A stretch of 64,000 nt of DNA. Source: Rhynochetos jubatus. Taxonomy: Eukaryota; Chordata; Aves; Eurypygiformes; Rhynochetidae. Of this stretch, positions 1 to 10,549 are shown one piece after another. Numbering within the stretch: position 1 is the first letter of the stretch; every line of letters begins with the position of its first letter. The notes beneath the pieces are model-generated. The model was not told where the DNA came from. It was given only the letters and a program-made list of their open reading frames with translations, and did not search any database. Position numbers and translations under genes: made by a program. The stretch lies in the NCBI GenBank assembly GCA_027574665.1, contig CM050666.1:992001-1056000 (forward strand). The letters are read 5' to 3'.

Positions 1-166
1 CTCCCTTTTCCTCCAAAAGGGAAAGAGCTACGAGGGAATTTCTTAGCGAAACCTTGTTTGTTTTGGCAGAGCACTGCATGCCTCTTAAGACAGAGCTCTG
101 GATCCCCGGGAAAGTCGAAATCCACAGGGTCACCTTCTCTGTGCTAACAGGCTCGGAGAGGCTGGA
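1..166 (+). repeat. partial satellite monomer at left edge
   Basis: This is the last 166 bp (phases 307-472) of a monomer cut by the window edge. It begins inside the hairpin-bearing CTCCCTTTTCC segment and holds the third subrepeat, the CAGAGCTCTG palindrome, a GGATCC-type allele and a CENP-B-box-like motif at 104-120 on the minus strand. It matches the equivalent part of monomer 1 closely, so the array extends leftward. Confidence 0.97.
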
Positions 167-235
167 ATGCGCGGCTCGTTGAAGCGTCTGCCCGAACACG
201 GACATCTGAAGCAGCACTGTAATGCGACCAAACAG

Positions 236-364
236 AAAGAGTTAGGAGAGAATTTCTTGTCCCTTCTTGCTGCGCCTTTGCAGAGCACTGCGTGCCAGAG
301 CAGCCGGATCGCTGTGTTGCTTGCAATCTCCACTTCCAACAGTGCCACAGTTCCTCGGCAACAG
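236..364 (+). repeat. internal subrepeat A of the monomer (129 bp)
   Basis: Starts AAAGAGTTAGGAGAGAATT. It aligns without gaps to subrepeat C (494 onward) over 61 bp, with 43 identities by my count. The strongest parts are the first 23 bases and the shared CAGAGCACTGC block, which lies at offset 45 in both. The match supports an origin of the 472-bp monomer from a shorter ancestral unit. The same subrepeat recurs at every 472-bp step. Confidence 0.75.
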
Positions 365-493
365 AAAGAGCTAGGAAGGAATTGCTTACGCTGTTTTCTC
401 TCGCTGTGCTCTCGCAGTTCGTTCCCTTTTCGGCAGAGCGCGGGACCGCTTGCAAAGCTTAGAAACAAACCTCTCCCTTTTCCTCCAAAAGGG
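365..493 (+). repeat. internal subrepeat B of the monomer (129 bp)
   Basis: Starts AAAGAGCTAGGAAGGAATTG. Its first 24 bases match subrepeat C at 21 positions. The later CAGAGC block lies at offset 69 instead of 45, so B carries about 24 extra bases, or C and A lost them. The extra part is pyrimidine-rich (TTTTCTCTCGCTGTGCTCT). The start is exactly 129 bp after A and 129 bp before C. Confidence 0.7.
428..445 (+). other. second, imperfect CENP-B-box-like motif
   Basis: TTCGGCAGAGCGCGGG has TTCG, four bases, A, then three instead of two bases, then CGGG. All nine core bases exist but the spacing is one base too long. It recurs at phases 262-279. In monomers with the A allele at phase 277 (for example 15, 28, 37, 48, 52) CGGG becomes CGAG. 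The spacing error makes binding unlikely. Confidence 0.25.
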
Positions 494-494
494 A
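474..494. repeat. short hairpin in each monomer (8-bp stem, 5-nt loop)
   Basis: TCCCTTTT, then loop CCTCC, then AAAAGGGA forms a perfect 8-bp inverted repeat. CTC and GAG outside it could add three pairs across an AA bulge. It recurs at phases 308-328 of essentially every monomer. Single-base variants in the right arm at 23617, 24090, 25506, 26449 and 28809 weaken the stem, with no matching change in the left arm. A structural role is therefore not supported by covariation. Confidence 0.7.
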
Positions 495-562
495 AAGAGC
501 TACGAGGGAATTTCTTAGCGAAACCTTGTTTGTTTTGGCAGAGCACTGCATGCCTCTTAAGA

Positions 563-572
563 CAGAGCTCTG
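563..572. repeat. 10-bp perfect palindrome CAGAGCTCTG
   Basis: Self-complementary sequence containing a SacI site, present in nearly every monomer (phases 397-406). In monomers with T at phase 407 (GTATCC instead of GGATCC) the palindrome grows to 12 bp, ACAGAGCTCTGT. In the four RESSGYPG-type copies (monomers 84, 89, 103, 129) the left arm reads GAGAGCTCT and the palindrome changes. It may simply reflect the repeated CAGAGC motif of this family. Confidence 0.6.
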
Positions 573-575
573 GAT

Positions 576-592
576 CCCCGGGAAAGTCGAAA
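576..592 (-). other. CENP-B-box-like 17-bp motif (8 of 9 core positions)
   Basis: Read on the minus strand this is TTTCGACTTTCCCGGGG. The mammalian CENP-B box core is nTTCGnnnnAnnCGGGn. TTCG and CGGG are both present at exact spacing; only the central A is replaced by T. The motif recurs at phases 410-426 in each monomer, first at 104-120. By my reading it is intact in about 125 of 136 occurrences. It is altered in ten copies with a G-to-A change in its CpG and in one copy near 18511. Binding is not shown, and many species lack a CENP-B that uses such boxes. Confidence 0.45.
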
Positions 593-638
593 TCCACAGG
601 GTCACCTTCTCTGTGCTAACAGGCTCGGAGAGGCTGGA

Positions 639-3470
639 ATGCGCGGCTCGTTGAAGCGTCTGCCCGAACACGGACATCTGAAGCAGCACTGTAATGCCAC
701 CAAACAGAAAGAGTTAGGAGAGAATTTCTTGTCCCTTCTTGCTGCGCCTTTGCAGAGCACTGCGCGCCAGAGCAGCCGGATCGCTGTGTTGCTTGCAATC
801 TCCAGTTCCAACAGTGCCACAGTTCCTCGGCAACAGAAAGAGCTAGGAAGGAATTGCTTACGCTGTTTTCTCTCGCTGTGCTCTCGCAGTTCGTTCCCTT
901 TTCGGCAGAGCGCGGGACCGCTTGCAAAGCTTAGAAACAAAGCTCTCCCTTTTCCTCCAAAAGGGAAAGAGATACGAGGGAATTTCTTAGCGAAACCTTG
1001 TTTGTTTTGGCAGAGCACTGCATGCCTCTTAAGACAGAGCTCTGGATCCCCGGGAAAGTCGAAATCCACAGGGTCACCTTCTCTGTGCTAACAGGCTCGG
1101 AGAGGCTGGAATGCGCGGCTCGTTGAAGCGTCTGCCCGAACACGGCCATCTGAAGCAGCACTGTAATGCGACCAAACAGAAAGAGTTAGGAGAGAATTTC
1201 TTGTCCCTTCTTGCTGCGCCTTTGCAGAGCACTGCGTGCCAGAGCAGCCGGATCGCTGTGTTGCTTGCAATCTCCAGTTCCAACAGTGCCACAGTTCCTC
1301 GGCAACAGAAAGAGCTAGGAAGGAATTGCTTACGCTGTTTTCTCTCGCTGTGCTCTAGCAGTTCGTTCCCTTTTCGGCAGAGCGCGGGACCGCTTGCAAA
1401 GCTTAGAAACAAAGCTCTCCCTTTTCCTCCAAAAGGGAAAGAGCTACGAGGGAATTTCTTAGCGAAACCTTGTTTGTTTTGGCAGAGCACTGCATGCCTC
1501 TTAAGACAGAGCTCTGTATCCCCGGGAAAGTCGAAATCCACAGGGTCACCTTCTCTGTGCTAACAGGCTCGGAGAGGCTGGAATGCGCGGCTCGTTGAAG
1601 CGTCTGCCCGAACACGGCCATCTGAAGCAGCACTGTAATGCGACCAAAGAGAAAGAGTTAGGAGAGAATTTCTTGTCCCTTCTTGCTGCGCCTTTGCAGA
1701 GCACTGCGTGCCAGAGCAGCCGGAGCGCTGTGTTGCTTGCAATCTCCAGTTCCAACAGTGCCACAGTTCCTCGGCAACAGAAAGAGCTAGGAAGGAATTG
1801 CTTACGCTGTTTTCTCTCGCTGTGCTCTCGCAGTTCGTTCCCTTTTCGGCAGAGCGCGGGACCGCTTGCAAAGCTTAGAAACAAAGCTCTCCCTTTTCCT
1901 CCAAAAGGGAAAGAGCTACGAGGGAATTTCTTAGCGAAACCTTGTTTGTTTTGGCAGAGCACTGCATGCCTCTTAAGACAGAGCTCTGGATCCCCGGGAA
2001 AGTCGAAATCCACAGGGTCACCTTCTCTGTGCTAACAGGCTCGGAGAGGCTCGAATGCGCGGCTCGTTGAAGCGTCTGCCCGAACACGGCCATCTGAAGC
2101 AGCACTGTAATGCGACCAAACAGAAAGAGTTAGCAGAGAATTTCTTGTCCCTTCTTGCTGCGCCTTTGCAGAGCACTGCGCGCCAGAGCAGCCGGATCGC
2201 TGTGTTGCTTGCAATCTCCAGTTCCAACAGTGCCACAGTTCCTCGGCAACAGAAAGAGCTAGGAAGGAATTGCTTACGCTGTTTTCTCTCGCTGTGCTCT
2301 CGCAGTTCGTTCCCTTTTCGGCAGAGCGCGGGACCGCTTGCAAAGCTTAGAAACAAAGCTCTCCCTTTTCCTCCAAAAGGGAAAGAGATACGAGGGAATT
2401 TCTTAGCGAAACCTTGTTTGTTTTGGCAGAGCACTGCATGCCTCTTAAGACAGAGCTCTGTATCCCCGGGAAAGTCGAAATCCACAGGGTCACCTTCTCT
2501 GTGCTAACAGGCTCGGAGAGGCTGGAATGCGCGGCTCGTTGAAGCGTCTGCCCGAACACGGCCATCTGAAGCAGCACTGTAATGCGACCAAACAGAAAGA
2601 GTTAGGAGAGAATTTCTTGTCCCTTCTTGCTGCGCCTTTGCAGAGCACTGCGTGCCAGAGCAGCCGGATCGCTGTGTTGCTTGCAATCTCCAGTTCCAAC
2701 AGTGCCACAGTTCCTCGGCAACAGAAAGAGCTAGGAAGGAATTGCTTACGCTGTTTTCTCTCGCTGTGCTCTAGCAGTTCGTTCCCTTTTCGGCAGAGCG
2801 CGGGACCGCTTGCAAAGCTTAGAAACAAAGCTCTCCCTTTTCCTCCAAAAGGGAAAGAGCTACGAGGGAATTTCTTAGCGAAACCTTGTTTGTTTTGGCA
2901 GAGCACTGCATGCCTCTTAAGACAGAGCTCTGTATCCCCGGGAAAGTCGAAATCCACAGGGTCACCTTCTCTGTGCTAACAGGCTCGGAGAGGCTGGAAT
3001 GCGCGGCTCGTTGAAGCGTCTGCCCGAACACGGCCATCTGAAGCAGCACTGTAATGCGACCAAAGAGAAAGAGTTAGGAGAGAATTTCTTGTCCCTTCTT
3101 GCTGCGCCTTTGCAGAGCACTGCGTGCCAGAGCAGCCGGAGCGCTGTGTTGCTTGCAATCTCCAGTTCCAACAGTGCCACAGTTCCTCGGCAACAGAAAG
3201 AGCTAGGAAGGAATTGCTTACGCTGTTTTCTCTCGCTGTGCTCTCGCAGTTCGTTCCCTTTTCGGCAGAGCGCGGGACCGCTTGCAAAGCTTAGAAACAA
3301 AGCTCTCCCTTTTCCTCCAAAAGGGAAAGAGCTACGAGGGAATTTCTTAGCGAAACCTTGTTTGTTTTGGCAGAGCACTGCATGCCTCTTAAGACAGAGC
3401 TCTGGATCCCCGGGAAAGTCGAAATCCACAGGGTCACCTTCTCTGTGCTAACAGGCTCGGAGAGGCTCGA
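639..3470 (+). repeat. tandem duplication of a 3-monomer block (2-4 and 5-7)
   Basis: Monomers 2-3-4 (639-2054) and 5-6-7 (2055-3470) carry the same ordered haplotypes: a TGCGCGCC/GAGATAC type, then a type with GTATCC and TAGCAG, then an AAAGAG plus GGAGCGCTG type. Monomers 3 and 6, and 4 and 7, are indistinguishable in all translated frames; 2 and 5 differ at a few sites. The period is 1416 bp. The third member also recurs at monomer 19 (8663), followed as here by a TTAGCAG monomer. Confidence 0.8.
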
Positions 3471-5358
3471 ATGCGCGGCTCGTTGAAGCGTCTGCCCGAA
3501 CACGGCCATCTGAAGCAGCACTGTAATGCGACCAAACAGAAAGAGTTAGCAGAGAATTTCTTGTCCCTTCTTGCTGCGCCCTTGCAGAGCACTGCGTGCC
3601 AGAGCAGCCGGACCGCTGTGTTGCTTGCAATCTCCAGTTCCAACAGTGCCACAGTTCCTCGGCAACAGAAAGAGCTAGGAAGGAATTGCTTACGCTGTTT
3701 TCTCTCGCTGTGCTCTAGCAGTTCGTTCCCTTTTCGGCAGAGCGCGGGACCGCTTGCAAAGCTTAGAAACAAACCTCTCCCTTTTCCTCCAAAAGGGAAA
3801 GAGCTACGAGGGAATTTCTTAGCGAAACCTTGTTTGTTTTGGCAGAGCACTGCATGCCTCTTAAGACAGAGCTCTGGATCCCCGGGAAAGTCGAAATCCA
3901 CAGGGTCACCTTCTCTGTGCTAACAGGCTCGGAGAGGCTCGAATGCGCGGCTCGTTGAAGCGTCTGCCCGAACACGGACATCTGAAGCAGCAGTGTAATG
4001 CCACCAAACAGAAAGAGTTAGGAGAGAATTTCTTGTCCCTTCTTGCTGCGCCTTTGCAGAGCACTGCGTGCCAGAGCAGCCGGATCGCTGTGTTGCTTGC
4101 AATCTCCAGTTCCAACAGTGCCACAGTTCCTCGGCAACAGAAAGAGCTAGGAAGGAATTGCTTACGCTGTTTTCTCTCGCTGTGCTCTAGCAGTTCGTTC
4201 CCTTTTCGGCAGAGCGCGGGACCGCTTGCAAAGCTTAGAAACAAAGCTCTCCCTTTTCCTCCAAAAGGGAAAGAGCTACGAGGGAATTTCTTAGCGAAAC
4301 CTTGTTTGTTTTGGCAGAGCACTGCATGCCTCTTAAGACAGAGCTCTGTATCCCCGGGAAAGTCGAAATCCACAGGGTCACCTTCTCTGTGCTAACAGGC
4401 TCGGAGAGGCTCGAATGCGCGGCTCGTTGAAGCGTCTGCCCGAACACGGCCATCTGAAGCAGCACTGTAATGCGACCAAACAGAAAGAGTTAGGAGAGAA
4501 TTTCTTGTCCCTTCTTGCTGCGCCCTTGCAGAGCACTGCGTGCCAGAGCAGCCGGACCGCTGTGTTGCTTGCAATCTCCAGTTCCAACAGTGCCACAGTT
4601 CCTCGGCAACAGAAAGAGCTAGGAAGGAATTGCTTACGCTGTTTTCTCTCGCTGTGCTCTAGCAGTTCGTTCCCTTTTCGGCAGAGCGCGGGACCGCTTG
4701 CAAAGCTTAGAAACAAACCTCTCCCTTTTCCTCCAAAAGGGAAAGAGCTACGAGGGAATTTCTTAGCGAAACCTTGTTTGTTTTGGCAGAGCACTGCATG
4801 CCTCTTAAGACAGAGCTCTGGATCCCCGGGAAAGTCGAAATCCACAGGGTCACCTTCTCTGTGCTAACAGGCTCGGAGAGGCTCGAATGCGCGGCTCGTT
4901 GAAGCGTCTGCCCGAACACGGCCATCTGAAGCAGCACTGTAATGCGACCAAACAGAAAGAGTTAGGAGAGAATTTCTTGTCCCTTCTTGCTGCGCCTTTG
5001 CAGAGCACTGCGTGCCAGAGCAGCCGGATCGCTGTGTTGCTTGCAATCTCCAGTTCCAACAGTGCCACAGTTCCTCGGCAACAGAAAGAGCTAGGAAGGA
5101 ATTGCTTACGCTGTTTTCTCTCGCTGTGCTCTAGCAGTTCGTTCCCTTTTCGGCAGAGCGCGGGACCGCTTGCAAAGCTTAGAAACAAACCTCTCCCTTT
5201 TCCTCCAAAAGGGAAAGAGCTACGAGGGAATTTCTTAGCGAAACCTTGTTTGTTTTGGCAGAGCACTGCATGCCTCTTAAGACAGAGCTCTGGATCCCCG
5301 GGAAAGTCGAAATCCACAGGGTCACCTTCTCTGTGCTAACAGGCTCGGAGAGGCTCGA

Positions 5359-8300
5359 ATGCGCGGCTCGTTGAAGCGTCTGCCCGAACACGGACATCCG
5401 AAGCAGCACTGTAATGCGACCAAACAGAAAGAGTTAGGAGAGAATTTCTTGTCCCTTCTTGCTGCGCCTTTGCAGAGCACTGCGTGCCAGAGCAGCCGGA
5501 TCGCTGTGTTGCTTGCAATCTCCAGTTCCAACAGTGCCACAGTTCCTCGGCAACAGAAAGAGCTAGGAAGGAATTGCTTACGCTGTTTTCTCTCGCTGTG
5601 CTCTCGCAGTTCGTTCCCTTTTCGGCAGAGCGCGGGACCGCTTGCAAAGCTTAGAAACAAAGCTCTCCCTTTTCCTCCAAAAGGGAAAGAGCTACGAGGG
5701 AATTTCTTAGGGAAACACTGTTTGTTTTGGCAGAGCACTGCATGCCTCTTAAGACAGAGCTCTGGATCCCCGGGAAAGTCGAAATCCACAGGGTCACCTT
5801 CTCTGTGCTAACAGGCTCGGAGAGGCTCGAATGCGCGGCTCGTTGAAGCGTCTGCCCGAACACGGACATCTGAAGCAGCACTGTAATGCGACCAAACAGA
5901 AAGAGTTAGCAGAGAATTTCTTGTCCCTTCTTGCTGCGCCCTTGCAGAGCACTGCGTGCCAGAGCAGCCGGACCGCTGTGTTGCTTGCAATCTCCAGTTC
6001 CAACAGTGCCACAGTTCCTCGGCAACAGAAAGAGCTAGGAAGGAATTGCTTACGCTGTTTTCTCTCGCTGTGCTCTAGCAGTTCGTTCCCTTTTCGGCAG
6101 AGCGCGGGACCGCTTGCAAAGCTTAGAAACAAACCTCTCCCTTTTCCTCCAAAAGGGAAAGAGCTACGAGGGAATTTCTTAGCGAAACCTTGTTTGTTTT
6201 GGCAGAGCACTGCATGCCTCTTAAGACAGAGCTCTGGATCCCCGGGAAAGTCGAAATCCACAGGGTCACCTTCTCTGTGCTAACAGGCTCGGAGAGGCTC
6301 GAATGCGCGGCTCGTTGAAGCGTCTGCCCGAACACGGACATCTGAAGCAGCAGTGTAATGCCACCAAACAGAAAGAGTTAGGAGAGAATTTCTTGTCCCT
6401 TCTTGCTGCGCCTTTGCAGAGCACTGCGTGCCAGAGCAGCCGGATCGCTGTGTTGCTTGCAATCTCCAGTTCCAACAGTGCCACAGTTCCTCGGCAACAG
6501 AAAGAGCTAGGAAGGAATTGCTTACGCTGTTTTCTCTCGCTGTGCTCTAGCAGTTCGTTCCCTTTTCGGCAGAGCGCGGGACCGCTTGCAAAGCTTAGAA
6601 ACAAACCTCTCCCTTTTCCTCCAAAAGGGAAAGAGCTACGAGGGAATTTCTTAGCGAAACCTTGTTTGTTTTGGCAGAGCACTGCATGCCTCTTAAGACA
6701 GAGCTCTGGATCCCCGGGAAAGTCGAAATCCACAGGGTCACCTTCTCTGTGCTAACAGGCTCGGAGAGGCTGGAATGCGCGGCTCGTTGAAGCGTCTGCC
6801 CGAACACGGACTTCCGAAGCAGCACTGTAATGCGACCAAACAGAAAGAGTTAGGAGAGAATTTCTTGTCCCTTCTTGCTGCGCCTTTGCAGAGCACTGCG
6901 TGCCAGAGCAGCCGGACCGCTGTGTTGCTTGCAATCTCCAGTTCCAACAGTGCCACAGTTCCTCGGCAACAGAAAGAGCTAGGAAGGAATTGCTTACGCT
7001 GTTTTCTCTCGCTGTGCTCTAGCAGTTCGTTCCCTTTTCGGCAGAGCGCGAGACCGCTTGCAAAGCTTAGAAACAAAGCTCTCCCTTTTCCTCCAAAAGG
7101 GAAAGAGCTACGAGGGAATTTCTTAGCGAAACCTTGTTTGTTTTGGCAGAGCACTGCATGCCTCTTAAGACAGAGCTCTGGATCCCCGGGAAAGTCGAAA
7201 TCCACAGGGTCACCTTCTCTGTGCTAACAGGCTCGGAGAGGCTGGAATGCGCGGCTCGTTGAAGCGTCTGCCCGAACACGGACATCCGAAGCAGCACTGT
7301 AATGCGACCAAACAGAAAGAGTTAGGAGAGGATTTCTTGTCCCTTCTTGCTGCGCCTTTGCAGAGCACTGCGTGCCAGAGCAGCCGGACCGCTGTGTTGC
7401 TTGCAATCTCCAGTTCCAACAGTGCCACAGTTCCTCGGCAACAGAAAGAGCTAGGAAGGACTTGCTTACGCTGTTTTCTCTCGCTGTGCTCTAGCAGTTC
7501 GTTCCCTTTTCGGCAGAGCGCGGGACCGCTTGCAAAGCTTAGAAACAAACCTCTCCCTTTTCCTCCAAAAGGGAAAGAGCTACGAGGGAATTTCTTAGGG
7601 AAACCTTGTTTGTTTTGGCAGAGCACTGCATGCCTCTTAAGACAGAGCTCTGGATCCCCGGGAAAGTCGAAATCCACAGGGTCACCTTCTCTGTGCTAAC
7701 AGGCTCGGAGAGGCTGGAATGCGCGGCTCGTTGAAGCGTCTGCCCGAACACGGACATCCGAAGCAGCACTGTAATGCGACCAAACAGAAAGAGTTAGGAG
7801 AGAATTTCTTGTCCCTTCTTGCTGCGCCTTTGCAGAGCACTGCGTGCCAGAGCAGCCGGATCGCTGTGTTGCTTGCAATCTCCAGTTCCAACAGTGCCAC
7901 AGTTCCTCGGCAACAGAAAGAGCTAGGAAGGAATTGCTTACGCTGTTTTCTCTCGCTGTGCTCTAGCAGTTCGTTCCCTTTTCGGCAGAGCGCGGGACCG
8001 CTTGCAAAGCTTAGAAACAAACCTCTCCCTTTTCCTCCAAAAGGGAAAGAGCTACGAGGGAATTTCTTAGCGAAACCTTGTTTGTTTTGGCAGAGCACTG
8101 CATGCCTCTTAAGACAGAGCTCTGTATCCCCGGGAAAGTCGAAATCCACAGGGTCACCTTCTCTGTGCTAACAGGCTCGGAGAGGCTCGAATGCGCGGCT
8201 CGTTGAAGCGTCTGCCCGAACACGGACATCCGAAGCAGCACTGTAATGCGACCAAACAGAAAGAGTTAGGAGAGAATTTCTTGTCCCTTCTTGCTGCGCC

Positions 8301-10549
8301 TTTGCAGAGCACTGCGTGCCAGAGCAGCCGGACCGCTGTGTTGCTTGCAATCTCCAGTTCCAACAGTGCCACAGTTCCTCGGCAACAGAAAGAGCTAGGA
8401 AGGAATTGCTTACGCTGTTTTCTCTCGCTGTGCTCTAGCAGTTCGTTCCCTTTTCGGCAGAGCGCGGGACCGCTTGCAAAGCTTAGAAACAAACCTCTCC
8501 CTTTTCCTCCAAAAGGGAAAGAGCTACGAGGGAATTTCTTAGCGAAACCTTGTTTGTTTTGGCAGAGCACTGCATGCCTCTGAAGACAGAGCTCTGTATC
8601 CCCGGGAAAGTCGAAATCCACAGGGTCACCTTCTCTGTGCTAACAGGCTCGGAGAGGCTGGAATGCGCGGCTCGTTGAAGCGTCTGCCCGAACACGGCCA
8701 TCTGAAGCAGCACTGTAATGCGACCAAAGAGAAAGAGTTAGGAGAGAATTTCTTGTCCCTTCTTGCTGCGCCTTTGCAGAGCACTGCGTGCCAGAGCAGC
8801 CGGAGCGCTGTGTTGCTTGCAATCTCCAGTTCCAACAGTGCCACAGTTCCTCGGCAACAGAAAGAGCTAGGAAGGAATTGCTTACGCTGTTTTCTCTCGC
8901 TGTGCTCTCGCAGTTCGTTCCCTTTTCGGCAGAGCGCGGGACCGCTTGCAAAGCTTAGAAACAAAGCTCTCCCTTTTCCTCCAAAAGGGAAAGAGCTACG
9001 AGGGAATTTCTTAGCGAAACCTTGTTTGTTTTGGCAGAGCACTGCATGCCTCTTAAGACAGAGCTCTGGATCCCCGGGAAAGTCGAAATCCACAGGGTCA
9101 CCTTCTCTGTGCTAACAGGCTCGGAGAGGCTCGAATGCGCGGCTCGTTGAAGCGTCTGCCCGAACACGGCCATCTGAAGCAGCACTGTAATGCGACCAAA
9201 CAGAAAGAGTTAGCAGAGAATTTCTTGTCCCTTCTTGCTGCGCCCTTGCAGAGCACTGCGTGCCAGAGCAGCCGGACCGCTGTGTTGCTTGCAATCTCCA
9301 GTTCCAACAGTGCCACAGTTCCTCGGCAACAGAAAGAGCTAGGAAGGAATTGCTTACGCTGTTTTCTCTCGCTGTGCTCTAGCAGTTCGTTCCCTTTTCG
9401 GCAGAGCGCGGGACCGCTTGCAAAGCTTAGAAACAAACCTCTCCCTTTTCCTCCAAAAGGGAAAGAGCTACGAGGGAATTTCTTAGCGAAACCTTGTTTG
9501 TTTTGGCAGAGCACTGCATGCCTCTTAAGACAGAGCTCTGGATCCCCGGGAAAGTCGAAATCCACAGGGTCACCTTCTCTGTGCTAACAGGCTCGGAGAG
9601 GCTCGAATGCGCGGCTCGTTGAAGCGTCTGCCCGAACACGGCCATCTGAAGCAGCAGTGTAATGCCACCAAACAGAAAGAGTTAGGAGAGAATTTCTTGT
9701 CCCTTCTTGCTGCGCCCTTGCAGAGCACTGCGTGCCAGAGCAGCCGGACCGCTGTGTTGCTTGCAATCTCCAGTTCCAACAGTGCCACAGTTCCTCGGCA
9801 ACAGAAAGAGCTAGGAAGGAATTGCTTACGCTGTTTTCTCTCGCTGTGCTCTAGCAGTTCGTTCCCTTTTCGGCAGAGCGCGGGACCGCTTGCAAAGCTT
9901 AGAAACAAACCTCTCCCTTTTCCTCCAAAAGGGAAAGAGCTACGAGGGAATTTCTTAGCGAAACCTTGTTTGTTTTGGCAGAGCACTGCATGCCTCTTAA
10001 GACAGAGCTCTGGATCCCCGGGAAAGTCGAAATCCACAGGGTCACCTTCTCTGTGCTAACAGGCTCGGAGAGGCTCGAATGCGCGGCTCGTTGAAGCGTC
10101 TGCCCGAACACGGCCATCTGAAGCAGCACTGTAATGCGACCAAACAGAAAGAGTTAGGAGAGAATTTCTTGTCCCTTCTTGCTGCGCCTTTGCAGAGCAC
10201 TGCGTGCCAGAGCAGCCGGTCGCTGTGTTGCTTGCAATCTCCAGTTCCAACAGTGCCACAGTTCCTCGGCAACAGAAAGAGCTAGGAAGGAATTGCTTAC
10301 GCTGTTTTCTCTCGCTGTGCTCTAGCAGTTCGTTCCCTTTTCGGCAGAGCGCGGGACCGCTTGCAAAGCTTAGAAACAAACCTCTCCCTTTTCCTCCAAA
10401 AGGGAAAGAGCTACGAGGGAATTTCTTAGCGAAACCTTGTTTGTTTTGGCAGAGCACTGCATGCCTCTTAAGACAGAGCTCTGTATCCCCGGGAAAGTCG
10501 AAATCCACAGGGTCACCTTCTCTGTGCTAACAGGCTCGGAGAGGCTCGA
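5359..10549 (+). repeat. array segment, monomers 12-22
   Basis: Mixed segment where the CCGAAG allele (phase 41 C) first appears. Monomer 12 carries the clustered TTAGGGAAACACTG change. Pairs 13-14 and 20-21 are TTAGCAG followed by CAGCAGTG monomers. Monomer 15 has GACTTCC and GCGCGAGACC, 16 has GAGGATTT with GGACTTGC, and 18 has CTCTGAAG. The order 13-14-15-16-17-18 is repeated at monomers 34-40 with one extra monomer (36) inserted, so whole units have been gained or lost. Monomers 19-21 repeat the order of 7-9. No gene is seen. Confidence 0.88.
10079..10549 (+). repeat. monomer 22, the only length variant (471 bp)
   Basis: One base is missing at 10219/10220, where CCGGATCGCTG or CCGGACCGCTG reads CCGGTCGCTG. 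Every other complete monomer in the window is exactly 472 bp, so downstream landmarks are shifted by one base relative to the left part. The deletion was not copied into any neighbour. It is therefore either very recent or a sequencing or assembly error. Confidence 0.9.

Larger units (their letters stand above)
167..638 (+). repeat. reference monomer 1 (472 bp) of the satellite
   Basis: First complete unit, used as the phase reference. GC is 248 of 472 bases by hand count. About 26 CpG dinucleotides are spread along it. It contains three AAAGAG-headed subrepeats, a hairpin (474-494), a palindrome (563-572) and a CENP-B-box-like motif (576-592). Restriction landmarks conserved in most copies are HindIII (AAGCTT), SphI (GCATGC), AflII (CTTAAG), SacI (GAGCTC), SmaI (CCCGGG) and BstEII (GGTCACC). 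BamHI (GGATCC) is polymorphic because phase 407 is G or T. Plus-strand phases 1-453 and about 468 bp of the minus strand are open, but this is not treated as coding. Allele C at phase 167 is shared with monomer 24 only. Confidence 0.95.
494..707 (+). repeat. internal subrepeat C plus a diverged extension (214 bp)
   Basis: Starts AAAGAGCTACGAGGGAATTT and is recognisably related to A and B for about 60 bp. The remaining part, up to the next A subrepeat at 708, has no clear internal copy. A weak echo, GAGAGGCTGGAATGC near 625-640 followed by GCAGCACTG, may be a strongly decayed fourth unit of about 80 bp. That last point is inference and would need a scored alignment. Confidence 0.55.
167..5358 (+). 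repeat. array segment, monomers 1-11 (left family)
   Basis: All eleven copies carry T at phase 41 (CATCTGAAG) and most carry the A/C variant at phase 36 as C (GGCCATC). Monomers 1, 2, 4, 5 and 7 have the TCGCAG allele at phase 247, which is rare further right. Monomers 2 and 5 share TGCGCGCC (phase 127) and GAGATAC (phase 334). Monomers 4 and 7 share AAAGAG (phase 67) with G at phase 143. Monomers 8 and 9 are the first TTAGCAG / CAGCAGTG pair. No gene is seen in this stretch. Confidence 0.9.

Noticed and set aside
566-589. SacI-BamHI-SmaI cluster resembling a plasmid polylinker (GGATCCCCGGG)
   Set aside because: Only 11 bp match. The flanks differ from cloning vectors, and the sequence is embedded at the same phase in all monomers with natural variants. 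It is coincidence, not vector contamination.
583-597. Pol III B-box-like GTCGAAATCC that could indicate a tRNA-derived SINE
   Set aside because: It has an extra A relative to the B-box core. I see no A box at proper distance, no tRNA fold and no poly-A or T terminator, so a SINE origin is not supported.
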